From: Aquipluma nitroreducens
Lineage (GTDB): Bacteria > Bacteroidota > Bacteroidia > Bacteroidales > Prolixibacteraceae
Reading direction: 5' to 3'
NCBI RefSeq assembly: GCF_009689585.1
Contig: NZ_AP018694.1
Span: 310,001-374,000 of the forward strand
Length of the DNA stretch: 64,000 nt
How positions within the stretch are numbered: the stretch's first letter is position 1; each line of letters begins with the position of its first letter. This document shows positions 35,479 to 44,361 of the stretch, piece after piece. The position numbers were made by a program, and so were the translations under genes. A model generated the notes under the pieces. It made no database searches. It had not been told where the DNA came from and was given only the letters and a program-made list of their open reading frames with translations.

Positions 35479-36396
35479 CTATTTTTTCGGAGACAGGACC
35501 GATTTCACAAATGGCAATACGTTCTTATCGATCGATTCTTCAGTGTTTTGGACAAGCGCCTTGCCGAGATACCAGTGTTCGGTGTGTTCAACCATGCCTC
35601 CTGGGGGTATTTTCACAAACGGGCCTACTGTTTCTATTTCAACAAAACCACCATTCATGTAAAGCTCGTTATTGCAATTATAGTCGGCATATGCTGCATT
35701 TTCGTCATACCCGAATGTTTTAACAAACAGGTCTCCATGGAGGCAATATGCAGCCCAGCCTTGCTTGTTCAGTATCCCTATTTTTTGTTCCGATTTGATA
35801 GCAGGGTCGAAATTCATCCGTATGTATTTTTCGCCCCATACCCACCGTGGATCGCTCATTTGGGTGTAGTACCACAGAACAAGGGGCCTGGATGGCAAAA
35901 GGTAGTGTTCGGGATCGATATATGGTTCCTGCGGCAGGATTGCGGCGCCTCCACCGGCAAGCGCTGTAATTGGCCAGGGTGACAGTTCAATATCCCAGAT
36001 ATTTTTATTGGTGATGCGATGCAATACTTTAACCTGGTTATAGGAAGGGTCTAATGTAATTTCCATTTCTTTAACCACGCCGGTTAAAGGGTCTTTTGCC
36101 TGCGAAAGGGTTAATGTTTCCCCGTTCCATAAATGTTCAACCTTCCCATTGTCGGGGGCATACGATCGCGGCATTACTTCAGGGGCAAGCCATAGCCTGT
36201 GCCCCCCGTATATGCGCCATTGGTCCCCCCCGGTTTTCCCTTTATCTCCGGGCGAGACATGAAACAGGTTCTGCCCGCCTTTATACCCGAAACTAATAAC
36301 ACGGGGGCCGACATCGGTTGTAACGATTAGTTCCACATTGCCATTGCTCACTTTTAAACAATTTGCCCAACCTTCAAAATTTATTTTCTCAAACAT
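35479..36396 (-). CDS. DUF4380 domain protein, mutarotase-like fold
   Basis: 305 residues without signal peptide. ELIVTTDVGPRVISFGYKGGQNLF, GGHRLWLAPE and LSPWPITALAGGG are the DUF4380 hallmarks; the family has the galactose-mutarotase super-sandwich fold. No catalytic residue can be assigned with certainty. It may act on an oligosaccharide or sugar end in the cytoplasm. It sits between the M24 peptidase (gap 23 bp) and the long rhamnosidase. Confidence 0.82.
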   Translation of the reverse strand: MFEKINFEGWANCLKVSNGNVELIVTTDVGPRVISFGYKGGQNLFHVSPGDKGKTGGDQWRIYGGHRLWLAPEVMPRSYAPDNGKVEHLWNGETLTLSQAKDPLTGVVKEMEITLDPSYNQVKVLHRITNKNIWDIELSPWPITALAGGGAAILPQEPYIDPEHYLLPSRPLVLWYYTQMSDPRWVWGEKYIRMNFDPAIKSEQKIGILNKQGWAAYCLHGDLFVKTFGYDENAAYADYNCNNELYMNGGFVEIETVGPFVKIPPGGMVEHTEHWYLGKALVQNTEESIDKNVLPFVKSVLSPKK

Positions 36397-36419
36397 GATT
36401 TACAATTTATTAAGGTCGC

Positions 36420-37532
36420 TTAAAAACAATGCTGAAATTGAGTAAGTACCTCGCAACCCGTTTCGGTAACAAGCACCATATGCTCAAGCCGGATTCCAAA
36501 ACCCTTTTCATAAATTGCTGGTTCAAGCGCGATAACCATATTAGGCTCCACTACCGTATTGTTATACCGGACAATCCTTGGTTCTTCATGGTACAATGTC
36601 CCAACGCCATGGCCACCATGATGTGGAAAATTACCCGCATGTTTTCGCATGAGGTCGTCAATTTCCGAAGCTTTAATACCTGGGCGTACAGCGCTTATCG
36701 CATGATTAAGCGCTTGTTTCACCGATTCAAACGTTTTCATTTGCCCCGAAGTAGGCTTACCGATCACTTTAGTATTGCACGAATCGCCCCAATATCCGTT
36801 AAAACAAGGAGTTAGGTCACTAAGGATTAAGTCGCCTTCCTGTATCGTTTTATTTGTTGGGATCCCTCCGCCTGAAGCGGTACGGGCGCCACTTACCAGG
36901 TCGACCATTATCGGGATCCTTGTGCCAACCGATGCCTCAATTTCTAAACGTACCAGGCTAAAAAGCTCAAGTTCGGTCATCCCTGCCTGGGCATATTTTA
37001 TAACTGCCGATTGCCCAATGTCGCTTAATGCTGTTGCTTTCCGGATATTTTTTATTTCATCAGCGTCCTTAACGGCTTTTATGCGAGAAACCTCTCCGGT
37101 AATGTTGACGAATTCCATTTCGGAATATTTTGCCTTCAGCGAATTGGCTATAACGTAAGGAAATGTATTTTGCTCTATTCCAATCCGGGCTTTTGACATC
37201 CCAATTTGTTTCAGCATTTCATGCAACTGAATCAAAAAATGATTGGTAAAATCCAGCGGCTCTTCATACACATAGCTGGCGTATTTTCTCACCGAAACCT
37301 CTATTCCAGGCACAGGCGCCGTTAATGATTCATTATCAGCAATGACTATGCCCATAAATTGATCAGGGACGACGACCAATGCAGCAGGCAGTAGCTGAAA
37401 TGGAGAAGGCCCCGTCTCAAAATTGTAATAATATCCGCTAAAGCACTTTAACGACGAAGCCGAGGTGAAAATAAAAACATCAATATTTTCACGTTCGCCA
37501 ACACTTTTTAATCTTTCTATTCTTTGAACCAT
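36420..37532 (-). CDS. M24 family metallopeptidase-like protein
   Basis: 370 residues with the two-domain Xaa-Pro dipeptidase/creatinase layout. The C-terminal pita-bread domain has the metal-ligand series LSDLTPCFNGYWGDSCNT (two Asp), PHHGGHGVG (His), LEPAIY (Glu) and RLEHMV (Glu). N-terminal creatinase-type domain about 1-130. In a sugar-acid operon the substrate could be an N-acyl or peptide-like compound, not a peptide; this is inference. It overlaps no neighbour: 23 bp to DUF4380 and 11 bp to the PTE-type hydrolase. Confidence 0.85.
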   Translation of the reverse strand: MVQRIERLKSVGERENIDVFIFTSASSLKCFSGYYYNFETGPSPFQLLPAALVVVPDQFMGIVIADNESLTAPVPGIEVSVRKYASYVYEEPLDFTNHFLIQLHEMLKQIGMSKARIGIEQNTFPYVIANSLKAKYSEMEFVNITGEVSRIKAVKDADEIKNIRKATALSDIGQSAVIKYAQAGMTELELFSLVRLEIEASVGTRIPIMVDLVSGARTASGGGIPTNKTIQEGDLILSDLTPCFNGYWGDSCNTKVIGKPTSGQMKTFESVKQALNHAISAVRPGIKASEIDDLMRKHAGNFPHHGGHGVGTLYHEEPRIVRYNNTVVEPNMVIALEPAIYEKGFGIRLEHMVLVTETGCEVLTQFQHCF

Positions 37533-37543
37533 TGGAAATAATA

Positions 37544-38644
37544 TTACAAACTGTCATTTGAAAAAAAATTCCGGGGATTATCGACGAGGAAGGTATTCAC
37601 CTCTTTCATACTGAAGCCGGCCTTTAACAACATAGGCACAACATCTGTCATCATGTAGGCAAAGGTTCGGTTTGATGCATTAGGGTCAAAATTAGGTTCG
37701 CCCCCACCTTCAAATATCTTCCTCCCTTTCTCCCAATGCCAATTGCTATCAACAGAAACAATAATTCTATTCGCATAACCGGCATCACAAAGTGACCGAA
37801 GAAAAGCAACAAGTTCATCCCAGGGAGTATAATAATTCTGCCCAAATGTGTCAACCTCCAGGTAACCACCTGCTTTCACGATATCAAGCAATTCTCCGGG
37901 CTTCCCTTTGCGGCCAACATCAACATGTGATAAAAGAATCTGACGGGGATTTGCCCCAGTTTTCACCAGTAAATCAAATTGTTCAGGTGCGTTACCGGTG
38001 TGCGTTGCAATAGGCGTACCCGTTGCTTTGTTTACACGGGCTGCGGAACGGAAGGCTTTTTTCTCCCAATCGGTCAGGGTCCTTCCATCCTCGGCAACCT
38101 TTATGATCCCTGCTTTTAATTTAGTACCATCAATACCTACTTTTACATCTTTTAAGAGCAGTTCTTCCATTTGCCTTTCGTCGTCCATATCTGCCATCCA
38201 TTGCGGACTTTTCGATTGCCTATAGAAACCAGTAGATGCAATAATATTAACAGGCGTCCTATTTGCAATCTGCTCGTAAAGCTCCATGGGCCTGAAAGGG
38301 GTAAGGTCTACAACAGTATCAATTCCTACCCTTGCTGCATCGTTCAGAACTGAAACGGCAAAGTCAATGGTCTCTGGTAGTAAATCTTCACGGATAGGCT
38401 CGTAACCAACATTTTCCGCCATTGTTCCGGCAAACCAAAGAATGTGCTCGTGCATCAGAGTTGTTCCCAACTTATCAGAGGCAACTTCTCCTTTTAAAGT
38501 CGGGACCATTTTGTATTTCTTCCTTGCTGAACTTGCACCCAAACTATTTGTGGCCGGAAAGGTTGCCAATGCTACCGAAGCAAAAGACAAAGCGCCTTTT
38601 GTGAGAAAAGAACGCCGGTTACTTAAATTTTTAAACGATCCCAT
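37544..38644 (-). CDS. Tat-exported PTE-family metal-dependent hydrolase, likely lactonase
   Basis: 366 residues. The N-terminus NRRSFLTKGALSFASVALATF is a Tat-type signal with twin arginine. The body has phosphotriesterase-family metal residues: MHEH near residue 65, KAGIIK (bridging Lys), THT and SHVD histidines, and SVDSN Asp. PTE-family homologues include lactonases for sugar lactones and phosphotriesterases. Its position in an aldonate-type gene set favours lactone hydrolysis, and its Tat signal would place that step in the periplasm. It lies 11 bp from the M24 gene and 21 bp from the dehydratase. Confidence 0.82.
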   Translation of the reverse strand: MGSFKNLSNRRSFLTKGALSFASVALATFPATNSLGASSARKKYKMVPTLKGEVASDKLGTTLMHEHILWFAGTMAENVGYEPIREDLLPETIDFAVSVLNDAARVGIDTVVDLTPFRPMELYEQIANRTPVNIIASTGFYRQSKSPQWMADMDDERQMEELLLKDVKVGIDGTKLKAGIIKVAEDGRTLTDWEKKAFRSAARVNKATGTPIATHTGNAPEQFDLLVKTGANPRQILLSHVDVGRKGKPGELLDIVKAGGYLEVDTFGQNYYTPWDELVAFLRSLCDAGYANRIIVSVDSNWHWEKGRKIFEGGGEPNFDPNASNRTFAYMMTDVVPMLLKAGFSMKEVNTFLVDNPRNFFSNDSL

Positions 38645-38665
38645 AGGTCTGGTTTCAGATGATTA

Positions 38666-39787
38666 CTACAAAATACTTACTCCATATTTGCGAATCACTT
38701 CCGGATTAAGCTCAATGCCTAATCCCGGAGCTGTTGGAACATCAACAAAACCATCTTTTTGAACAAATGGTTTTGCCAAAAGCTCTTTCCGGATGCCCGA
38801 TTCGGTAACCGAGAATTCAAGAAATGGCGCATGCTGTACCGACGCGATCAGATGAATGGACGCTGCGACAAGAACCCCTGTTTTAAACGCGTGGGGAATG
38901 CAAAGAATGTTGGCGTCAGCCGCGATGGTTGCTATTTTTTTTGCTTCTGTCAACCCGCCACAGCGCGACATATCGGGCTGGACCACATCGATACCAGTTT
39001 CTTCTATCAAGCGTTTAAATGCCAACCGTCCGCTTTCTTCTTCCCCGGTAGCAATGCGAACCGGTGATTGTTCGGTCAATCTACGGAACCCGTTCAGGTC
39101 TTCGGCCGGAAGCGCTTCTTCCAACCAGTAAATATTGGATTGCTCCATGGCTTTGGCAGCATAAATAGCTTCGCGCAACCGGTAGCGTTTTCCTATGTCG
39201 ATCATGATTTCCATATCGTCGCCCGCAGCTTTACGAGCGGTTTTTACCAGTTCCACATCGTACCTGACATCGTAACCCAATGGCCCCCAACCTAATTTTA
39301 TGGCCGTAAAACCTTCGGCCCGGTGTTTCTCGACCAAGGCTTTAACCCCATCGTGTTTATCGGGCATTAATGCGCTGGCATACGGACGGACTTTGGTACA
39401 ATAGCTCCCGCCCAGCAGTTTATGAACCGGCTTCCCGGTTGCTTTTCCCATAATGTCCCAAATAGCCATATCGATGCCGCTCATCACGTGCATCACGGGG
39501 CCGCTGCGTCCGTAGTAATAAGTTTTGGCCCACATGTCGTTCCATATTTGCTCGTAGTCAAACGGATCGGCCCCAACAACAACTTCCCTTAATCCATAGC
39601 ATGTTCCATGTGACATGTACGCATCAACAATCGCTTTTCCAACAATTGGGGCAGTGTCAACTTCACCGTAACCAATTATTCCCTCGTCGGTTTCCACCAC
39701 AATGAGTAAATCGTCCTGGGTGCCATCGGCTGCCGACGAAATCTCCGGCAGTTTAAGCATGATGGCTTTTACATTAGTAATTTTCAT
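38666..39787 (-). CDS. Mandelate racemase/muconate lactonizing family enzyme, likely sugar-acid dehydratase
   Basis: 373 residues, enolase superfamily. Metal ligands are visible as IDIG (Asp), WLEEAL (Glu) and TGEEE (Glu); the catalytic Asp-His dyad appears as QPDMSRCGG and IPHAFKTG; the second-strand Lys appears in TAIKLGWGPLG. These are MR-subgroup features. In such operons the enzyme dehydrates an acid sugar such as rhamnonate, galactonate or fuconate to a 2-keto-3-deoxy acid. It lies between the Tat hydrolase and the DMT transporter. Confidence 0.87.
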   Translation of the reverse strand: MKITNVKAIMLKLPEISSAADGTQDDLLIVVETDEGIIGYGEVDTAPIVGKAIVDAYMSHGTCYGLREVVVGADPFDYEQIWNDMWAKTYYYGRSGPVMHVMSGIDMAIWDIMGKATGKPVHKLLGGSYCTKVRPYASALMPDKHDGVKALVEKHRAEGFTAIKLGWGPLGYDVRYDVELVKTARKAAGDDMEIMIDIGKRYRLREAIYAAKAMEQSNIYWLEEALPAEDLNGFRRLTEQSPVRIATGEEESGRLAFKRLIEETGIDVVQPDMSRCGGLTEAKKIATIAADANILCIPHAFKTGVLVAASIHLIASVQHAPFLEFSVTESGIRKELLAKPFVQKDGFVDVPTAPGLGIELNPEVIRKYGVSIL

Positions 39788-39808
39788 CTTTCTTAGTTGT
39801 ATTAATTT

Positions 39809-40768
39809 TTATTCGTGTTTCTTTGAAAATAATTTTTTAAAAAATAACAACAGGTCATTTTCGTAAACGGTTACCATCAAGGTACTGACAAAAATTATGC
39901 TTCCTCCAACGACCATTAACAGGGATATTTTTTCGTTAAGCAAAACAATTCCCATTAATCCGATAAAAAAGGGAAACAGGTAGCTGCCTAAAATTGCCTG
40001 AGTTACATCCATCCGTTTTAGAACATAGAAGAACAGCAAGGCAGGTATCCCGTATACAAAGACACTTAGTTCGAGTATTCCATATACGGCAATATTTCCC
40101 AATTGAATAAACTCTTTGAAATGAAACGGTTCGACCCATATTAATAATGGGATACTGGCAATACTTCCGATAATGGAACTATAAACCAGAATTTCCAGTT
40201 CTGTAAATTTTTTGTCCACCAGCAATTTGCAATAGGTATTATAGAAAGCACAACAGAGGCAGGCGAATAAAAAAATCATATTTCCCAGAAAATATTGCCC
40301 ATGAAAAAGATCTGCTCCTTTAATATCAGAAACAGAGGTCATTAACACGCCCAATAGAGCCAGAATAAAACTTGCAATACGAACAAAATTTAATTTTTCG
40401 TTGAGCATAAAGGAGGCCATAATTGCTACCAGTACCGGAATTGTTAAGGTGATGATACCGGCATTAGCGGCAATAGTTTTCTGCGATCCCAGTGTATAGG
40501 CATATTGCATAATAAAAATGCCCACCGTTCCTGATAAAATAAAATATTTGATATCGTTCCATTTCCACCGGAATTTTACACCCCGCTTTTTATTTTCCAT
40601 CCAAAGGATTGGAAGGAAAATGAGTGTACTTAAAACCAGGGGCACAAATGCAACTGTAATCGGGCCTAATCGGTCGCCAATAAGCCGTATAACCGGAACC
40701 TGGGTTCCCCACAGAAAGTTGATGATAACCAATAAACCCCAATCCAGTGTTTTTTGTGATTTTATCAT
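39809..40768 (-). CDS. DMT superfamily (EamA) transporter 1
   Basis: 319 residues with about ten membrane helices in two EamA repeats (LLVIINFLWGTQVPVIRLIGD, then later FLLPIILWMEN and AILGSYLFPFFIGLMGIVLLNEK). It is likely an exporter or importer of a small metabolite. It is flanked by the dehydratase (21 bp) and the SDR (43 bp), so it may move a sugar acid or lactone in this pathway. This is inference. Confidence 0.85.
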   Translation of the reverse strand: MIKSQKTLDWGLLVIINFLWGTQVPVIRLIGDRLGPITVAFVPLVLSTLIFLPILWMENKKRGVKFRWKWNDIKYFILSGTVGIFIMQYAYTLGSQKTIAANAGIITLTIPVLVAIMASFMLNEKLNFVRIASFILALLGVLMTSVSDIKGADLFHGQYFLGNMIFLFACLCCAFYNTYCKLLVDKKFTELEILVYSSIIGSIASIPLLIWVEPFHFKEFIQLGNIAVYGILELSVFVYGIPALLFFYVLKRMDVTQAILGSYLFPFFIGLMGIVLLNEKISLLMVVGGSIIFVSTLMVTVYENDLLLFFKKLFSKKHE

Positions 40769-40811
40769 ATCTTGTTTTTAATAAATAACATAGTAAACAA
40801 CTATAAAACAC

Positions 40812-41582
40812 CTATTGGGGAGGTAATCCTGAGCCAAAACCTCCGTCAACAACAACAGAGGAACCTGTAATAAACGATGCATCATCGGAACTTAAAAATA
40901 CCGCAACACGAGCAACTTCCTCCGATTTACCAATACGCCACAGGGCGTGTAGTTTCCCTGCCTCAAGGCGGGCTTTTTCAGGATCGGGCTGAACCTGAAA
41001 ATATCCTTCAGCCAATCCTGCATCGATATAACCCGGACAAATGGCATTGACCCTGACCCCTTCGTGCCCGTGGTCGATGGCCATTGCTTTTGTCAGGCCA
41101 ACAATAGCTGCTTTTGTAGCGCAATAGCCGGCACACATGGGCTCAACGAAAAAACTGTTCACCGATGACATGTTGACAATGCTCCCTTTGGTTTCGCGCA
41201 AATAAGGAAGAAAATATTTTGAGGTAAGGAATACGCCCCCGACGTTTATTGACATTTGGAGACTCCACTCTTCGAAAGTAGTGTCCTCAACTGTTTTGTT
41301 AATCTGAATGGCAGCATTGTTCACCAATGCATCAATTTTCGAATATGTTTTTAATGTAAAGTCAACTAACTGCTTAACCGATTCAGGGTTCGAAACATCT
41401 GTTTTAAAAGCAATTGCCGTTCTTTTAATTTCTTCTATTTGTTTTACGGTTTCTTCAGCGCCCTGTATGTTCAGGTCGGCGACTACAACTTTTGCCCCTG
41501 CTTTGGCAAACTCCAGAGCGCAGGCACGGCCAATACCTGATCCGGAGCCTGTTACAACTACTACACGATTTTCTAGTTTCAT
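40812..41582 (-). CDS. SDR family oxidoreductase
   Basis: 256 residues, classical short-chain dehydrogenase: TGSGSGIGRACALEF (nucleotide-binding), NNAAIQ, a Ser-Tyr-Lys triad with YCATK, and CPGYIDAG. It could be a sugar dehydrogenase making the lactone, or an oxidase of a 2-keto-3-deoxy acid. Its start lies 12 bp after the RraA-like gene stop, so both are translated from one mRNA. Confidence 0.9.
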   Translation of the reverse strand: MKLENRVVVVTGSGSGIGRACALEFAKAGAKVVVADLNIQGAEETVKQIEEIKRTAIAFKTDVSNPESVKQLVDFTLKTYSKIDALVNNAAIQINKTVEDTTFEEWSLQMSINVGGVFLTSKYFLPYLRETKGSIVNMSSVNSFFVEPMCAGYCATKAAIVGLTKAMAIDHGHEGVRVNAICPGYIDAGLAEGYFQVQPDPEKARLEAGKLHALWRIGKSEEVARVAVFLSSDDASFITGSSVVVDGGFGSGLPPQ

Positions 41583-41594
41583 TGGATTATCCTT

Positions 41595-42275
41595 TTACAA
41601 TGCTTTATATTTTTCATAGACTTCTCGAAGCGATTTCCCGCTCAACAGTTCTTTTCGCGACAAATTTTCGTTGTGAACCTTTTCATTTGCCTTTACAAAT
41701 ACGTCACGTTCAGCCTCTTTCGGGACAACTACAATGCCGTCGAAATCAGCGTAAACGATATCGCCGGAATTAACGAGCACTTCGCCACAACGAACCGGAA
41801 CATCATAGGCCATTACGATGGCGCGCCCCTTTGAGTCCAGGGGCCGGATACCAGTATAGTACACAGGAAACCCCATTTTCATAATTTTAATGCAATCACG
41901 TATTTGGCTATCGCAAACACAACCGGTAACGCCATTTCGTTTGGCAATAGTACTCATCAATTCGCCCCAGGGAGCATTGGTGCCGCCATAATCGGTAGAA
42001 TGAACTGCAACATCGCCGGCTTTCAATGAATCCATTGCTTCTATTTCAAGCCCATATGGGTTTTCTTCTACTACATGATCGGTTTCCATCCAGCGAAAAG
42101 TACGGGCACGGCCAATAAAACCACAATTCTCCGGATCAGGGAGAAGAGGGCGCAGCCTCTGGTGCATAGCCTGGTTTCTGTAACCAAGCTCATCAAGAAT
42201 ATCGCATACTGCGGCCACGTATAGATTCTTCCTGATAAAATCGAACAAATCGGAATCTTTTTGTAATGTTGACAT
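41595..42275 (-). CDS. RraA-family aldolase-like protein
   Basis: 226 residues of the RraA/HMG aldolase fold, with GCVCDSQIRDCIKI (the G-x-x-x-D-x-x-R-D motif: Arg and Asp of the class II pyruvate aldolases) and DFDGIVVVP. These are the residues used by 4-hydroxy-4-methyl-2-oxoglutarate/4-carboxy-4-hydroxy-2-oxoadipate aldolases. A pyruvate aldolase that splits a 2-keto-3-deoxy acid is plausible here. It is the first gene of the sugar-acid set, 92 bp downstream of the deacetylase-like gene. Confidence 0.87.
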   Translation of the reverse strand: MSTLQKDSDLFDFIRKNLYVAAVCDILDELGYRNQAMHQRLRPLLPDPENCGFIGRARTFRWMETDHVVEENPYGLEIEAMDSLKAGDVAVHSTDYGGTNAPWGELMSTIAKRNGVTGCVCDSQIRDCIKIMKMGFPVYYTGIRPLDSKGRAIVMAYDVPVRCGEVLVNSGDIVYADFDGIVVVPKEAERDVFVKANEKVHNENLSRKELLSGKSLREVYEKYKAL

Positions 42276-42367
42276 AAACTTATTTTATTATTTTATCTAA
42301 TTTTTGAGCGTTTCGAACAAATTTCAACCAGATTATTTGATAAAAACCCGGTCGTCACAATTCAAGA

Positions 42368-44224
42368 CTAATTATAATTTACGGACACCGTATAGACTTT
42401 GCCCGGATTGACCGTAACCATGGCATATTCGGACCCTTTGATCATTCTTTTTTCAAATTTCGGGCTAAATCCGTCAATGGTTATGCTCTTTATTTTTAAA
42501 CCGCCATGAATTAACGGAAGCATAAACGTTAATCCATGCGAATTCTTTAAGCCTGATGAAAGCTTAAAGTTCAACTGATTCTTTGTCCAGTTGAAGTCTG
42601 TGAAGCTGGCCTCATCTTTCATCTTGAGAAAATCGAGTAACTCTAATGCCGTCCAAACAGGAATGTTATTGTCTTTGGCATAGGCTAGCATCTTCATTAA
42701 AGGCTCTTTGGAAAAATAATATTCATTGTTGTGCGATTTAATGCTGACAATGGAATAAACTTCGTTATTCAGGCTCCTGTCAACCAAACCTTTAAAGCAG
42801 TTAAAAAAGCCTTCAGGGTCTTTTCTCTCCATATACTGCTGATCGTACACTGAATTAAAGCGCTGGTAAACATTCACGATTTTCCCTTCAGGATCACCGT
42901 ATTTCATCACCAATCCACTTCCGTTATAATTTCCCTGATTTATTCCCGGGGAACCAAGGAAATGCCTGCCCTGGTTAGAATTCATATCATAATGGGCATA
43001 GTTCGCATCCATTTCGATACCATGCTTTTCTTCAAGTTTTGCCTGGGCTGCAAAATCCGGTGTTCCGTCGGCCTCACGTCCAACCCAAACAAACCAGTGG
43101 TTGACATTCGTCCGTATGGGCAATCCGAATTTTGTGGCAATCTGGGTTTTAATGTCGCCAAGAATGCTGTCCATGCGGTTCCATGTCGGGTTTGCAGCCT
43201 CTTCCGTATCATTGGGGTGTGCTGCAATTTCGTACCCTTTAGCTGTCCATTTATCCACCCATTCTTTCGAAACCTTGTCCACATCTTTAATGTAAATGGT
43301 CATTTTGGCGCCCATCGAATCGACATCCCTGAACTGAGGTTCGAAATCGCTTTCATTGTTATCCTCCCCGTCATTGTCCAGTACCGCAAGGCATTTTAAC
43401 GAATCGGGTAAATACCAGAAGCGTGGTAATGGCTTAGCGCCTGAACTTAAATATTCGATACAATGAGCAAAAAGGTTCATATGCTCATCGGCCTGGTTGA
43501 TCGTATTTTTACTCGTATCAACCCAGCCATCGGTAAATAGATCCATTCCTCTTAAACCTGGGATTCCATCTTTTTCGACACCGGCAAATAACGGATTACC
43601 CTGGCGGGTGTACACAATACTTTTAGGGAGGTTATAAGTGAACGCAATTGCGTGTCCACGACCATAACGATTGATAACAACTGCAGGCCATTTTCTGGGG
43701 GGATACGATTTATCAAACAAGTCGGCAATCTTTTGCGCCCCGGCAAGTTTATAATTATCAGCTATTCCATGAAATTGCAATGTTTCGGTTAAAATTCCCT
43801 TCCCAATATCGGATTTATCATCAACCGAAATGTATCCTTCGCTTGTCGTACTTTTTTGATCAGCCAATCCGAATAAGTCGCATACTTTATTATCAGGACG
43901 AAAGGCTATCAGATTACCTCCATTTTTAACATATCCGATAAGCGTTTCCAATTGGTATTTCGACAATTTAGCCTCAGCCAAAATCACGATATCAAATCCC
44001 GATATATAGTCTAATGTAACTTTGGAATCCGAGAGTTTTTCCATAACGAATTCGTTAAAACCATCGGCCTTTAATATTTCTCCGGCATATTCCCCAAAAT
44101 CTTGATCGGAAGTTAAAACTAGAATCGGAAAATCTTGATGTATCCCTGCATAAGTTATTCCTGAAAAGCAAATAGAAATTGCTATCAAAACAGAAATTAT
44201 TACCTTCATTTTCATAATATACAT
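42368..44224 (-). CDS. Exported two-part protein: GATase-like N-domain plus polysaccharide-deacetylase-like domain
   Basis: 618 residues with signal peptide (VIISVLIAISICFSGITYAG). Residues about 25-220 resemble a class I glutamine amidotransferase-like (ThuA/DUF4350 type) fold: PILVLTSDQDFGEYA, VILAEAKLSKYQLETLIGYVKNGGNLIAF. Residues about 270-480 resemble the NodB/polysaccharide deacetylase fold (CLAVLDNDGEDNN, IAAHPNDTEE, NVNHWFVW), with Asp and His in suitable places but not a textbook motif. A C-terminal beta domain follows. Substrate unknown. It is the first gene downstream of the GH30-PHP fusion. Confidence 0.65.
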   Translation of the reverse strand: MYIMKMKVIISVLIAISICFSGITYAGIHQDFPILVLTSDQDFGEYAGEILKADGFNEFVMEKLSDSKVTLDYISGFDIVILAEAKLSKYQLETLIGYVKNGGNLIAFRPDNKVCDLFGLADQKSTTSEGYISVDDKSDIGKGILTETLQFHGIADNYKLAGAQKIADLFDKSYPPRKWPAVVINRYGRGHAIAFTYNLPKSIVYTRQGNPLFAGVEKDGIPGLRGMDLFTDGWVDTSKNTINQADEHMNLFAHCIEYLSSGAKPLPRFWYLPDSLKCLAVLDNDGEDNNESDFEPQFRDVDSMGAKMTIYIKDVDKVSKEWVDKWTAKGYEIAAHPNDTEEAANPTWNRMDSILGDIKTQIATKFGLPIRTNVNHWFVWVGREADGTPDFAAQAKLEEKHGIEMDANYAHYDMNSNQGRHFLGSPGINQGNYNGSGLVMKYGDPEGKIVNVYQRFNSVYDQQYMERKDPEGFFNCFKGLVDRSLNNEVYSIVSIKSHNNEYYFSKEPLMKMLAYAKDNNIPVWTALELLDFLKMKDEASFTDFNWTKNQLNFKLSSGLKNSHGLTFMLPLIHGGLKIKSITIDGFSPKFEKRMIKGSEYAMVTVNPGKVYTVSVNYN

Positions 44225-44361
44225 AAATCAAATAATTGAAATGTTGTTAAGTTTTTTCTCTTCCTCCGAAAATTAAGAAAAGGCAATTTCAGTACCTCCA
44301 ATATTAGGTTGCAAGTATTTTCCATTCGATTTAAACAAACCCTGAGTGCGCATTTTAAAAT

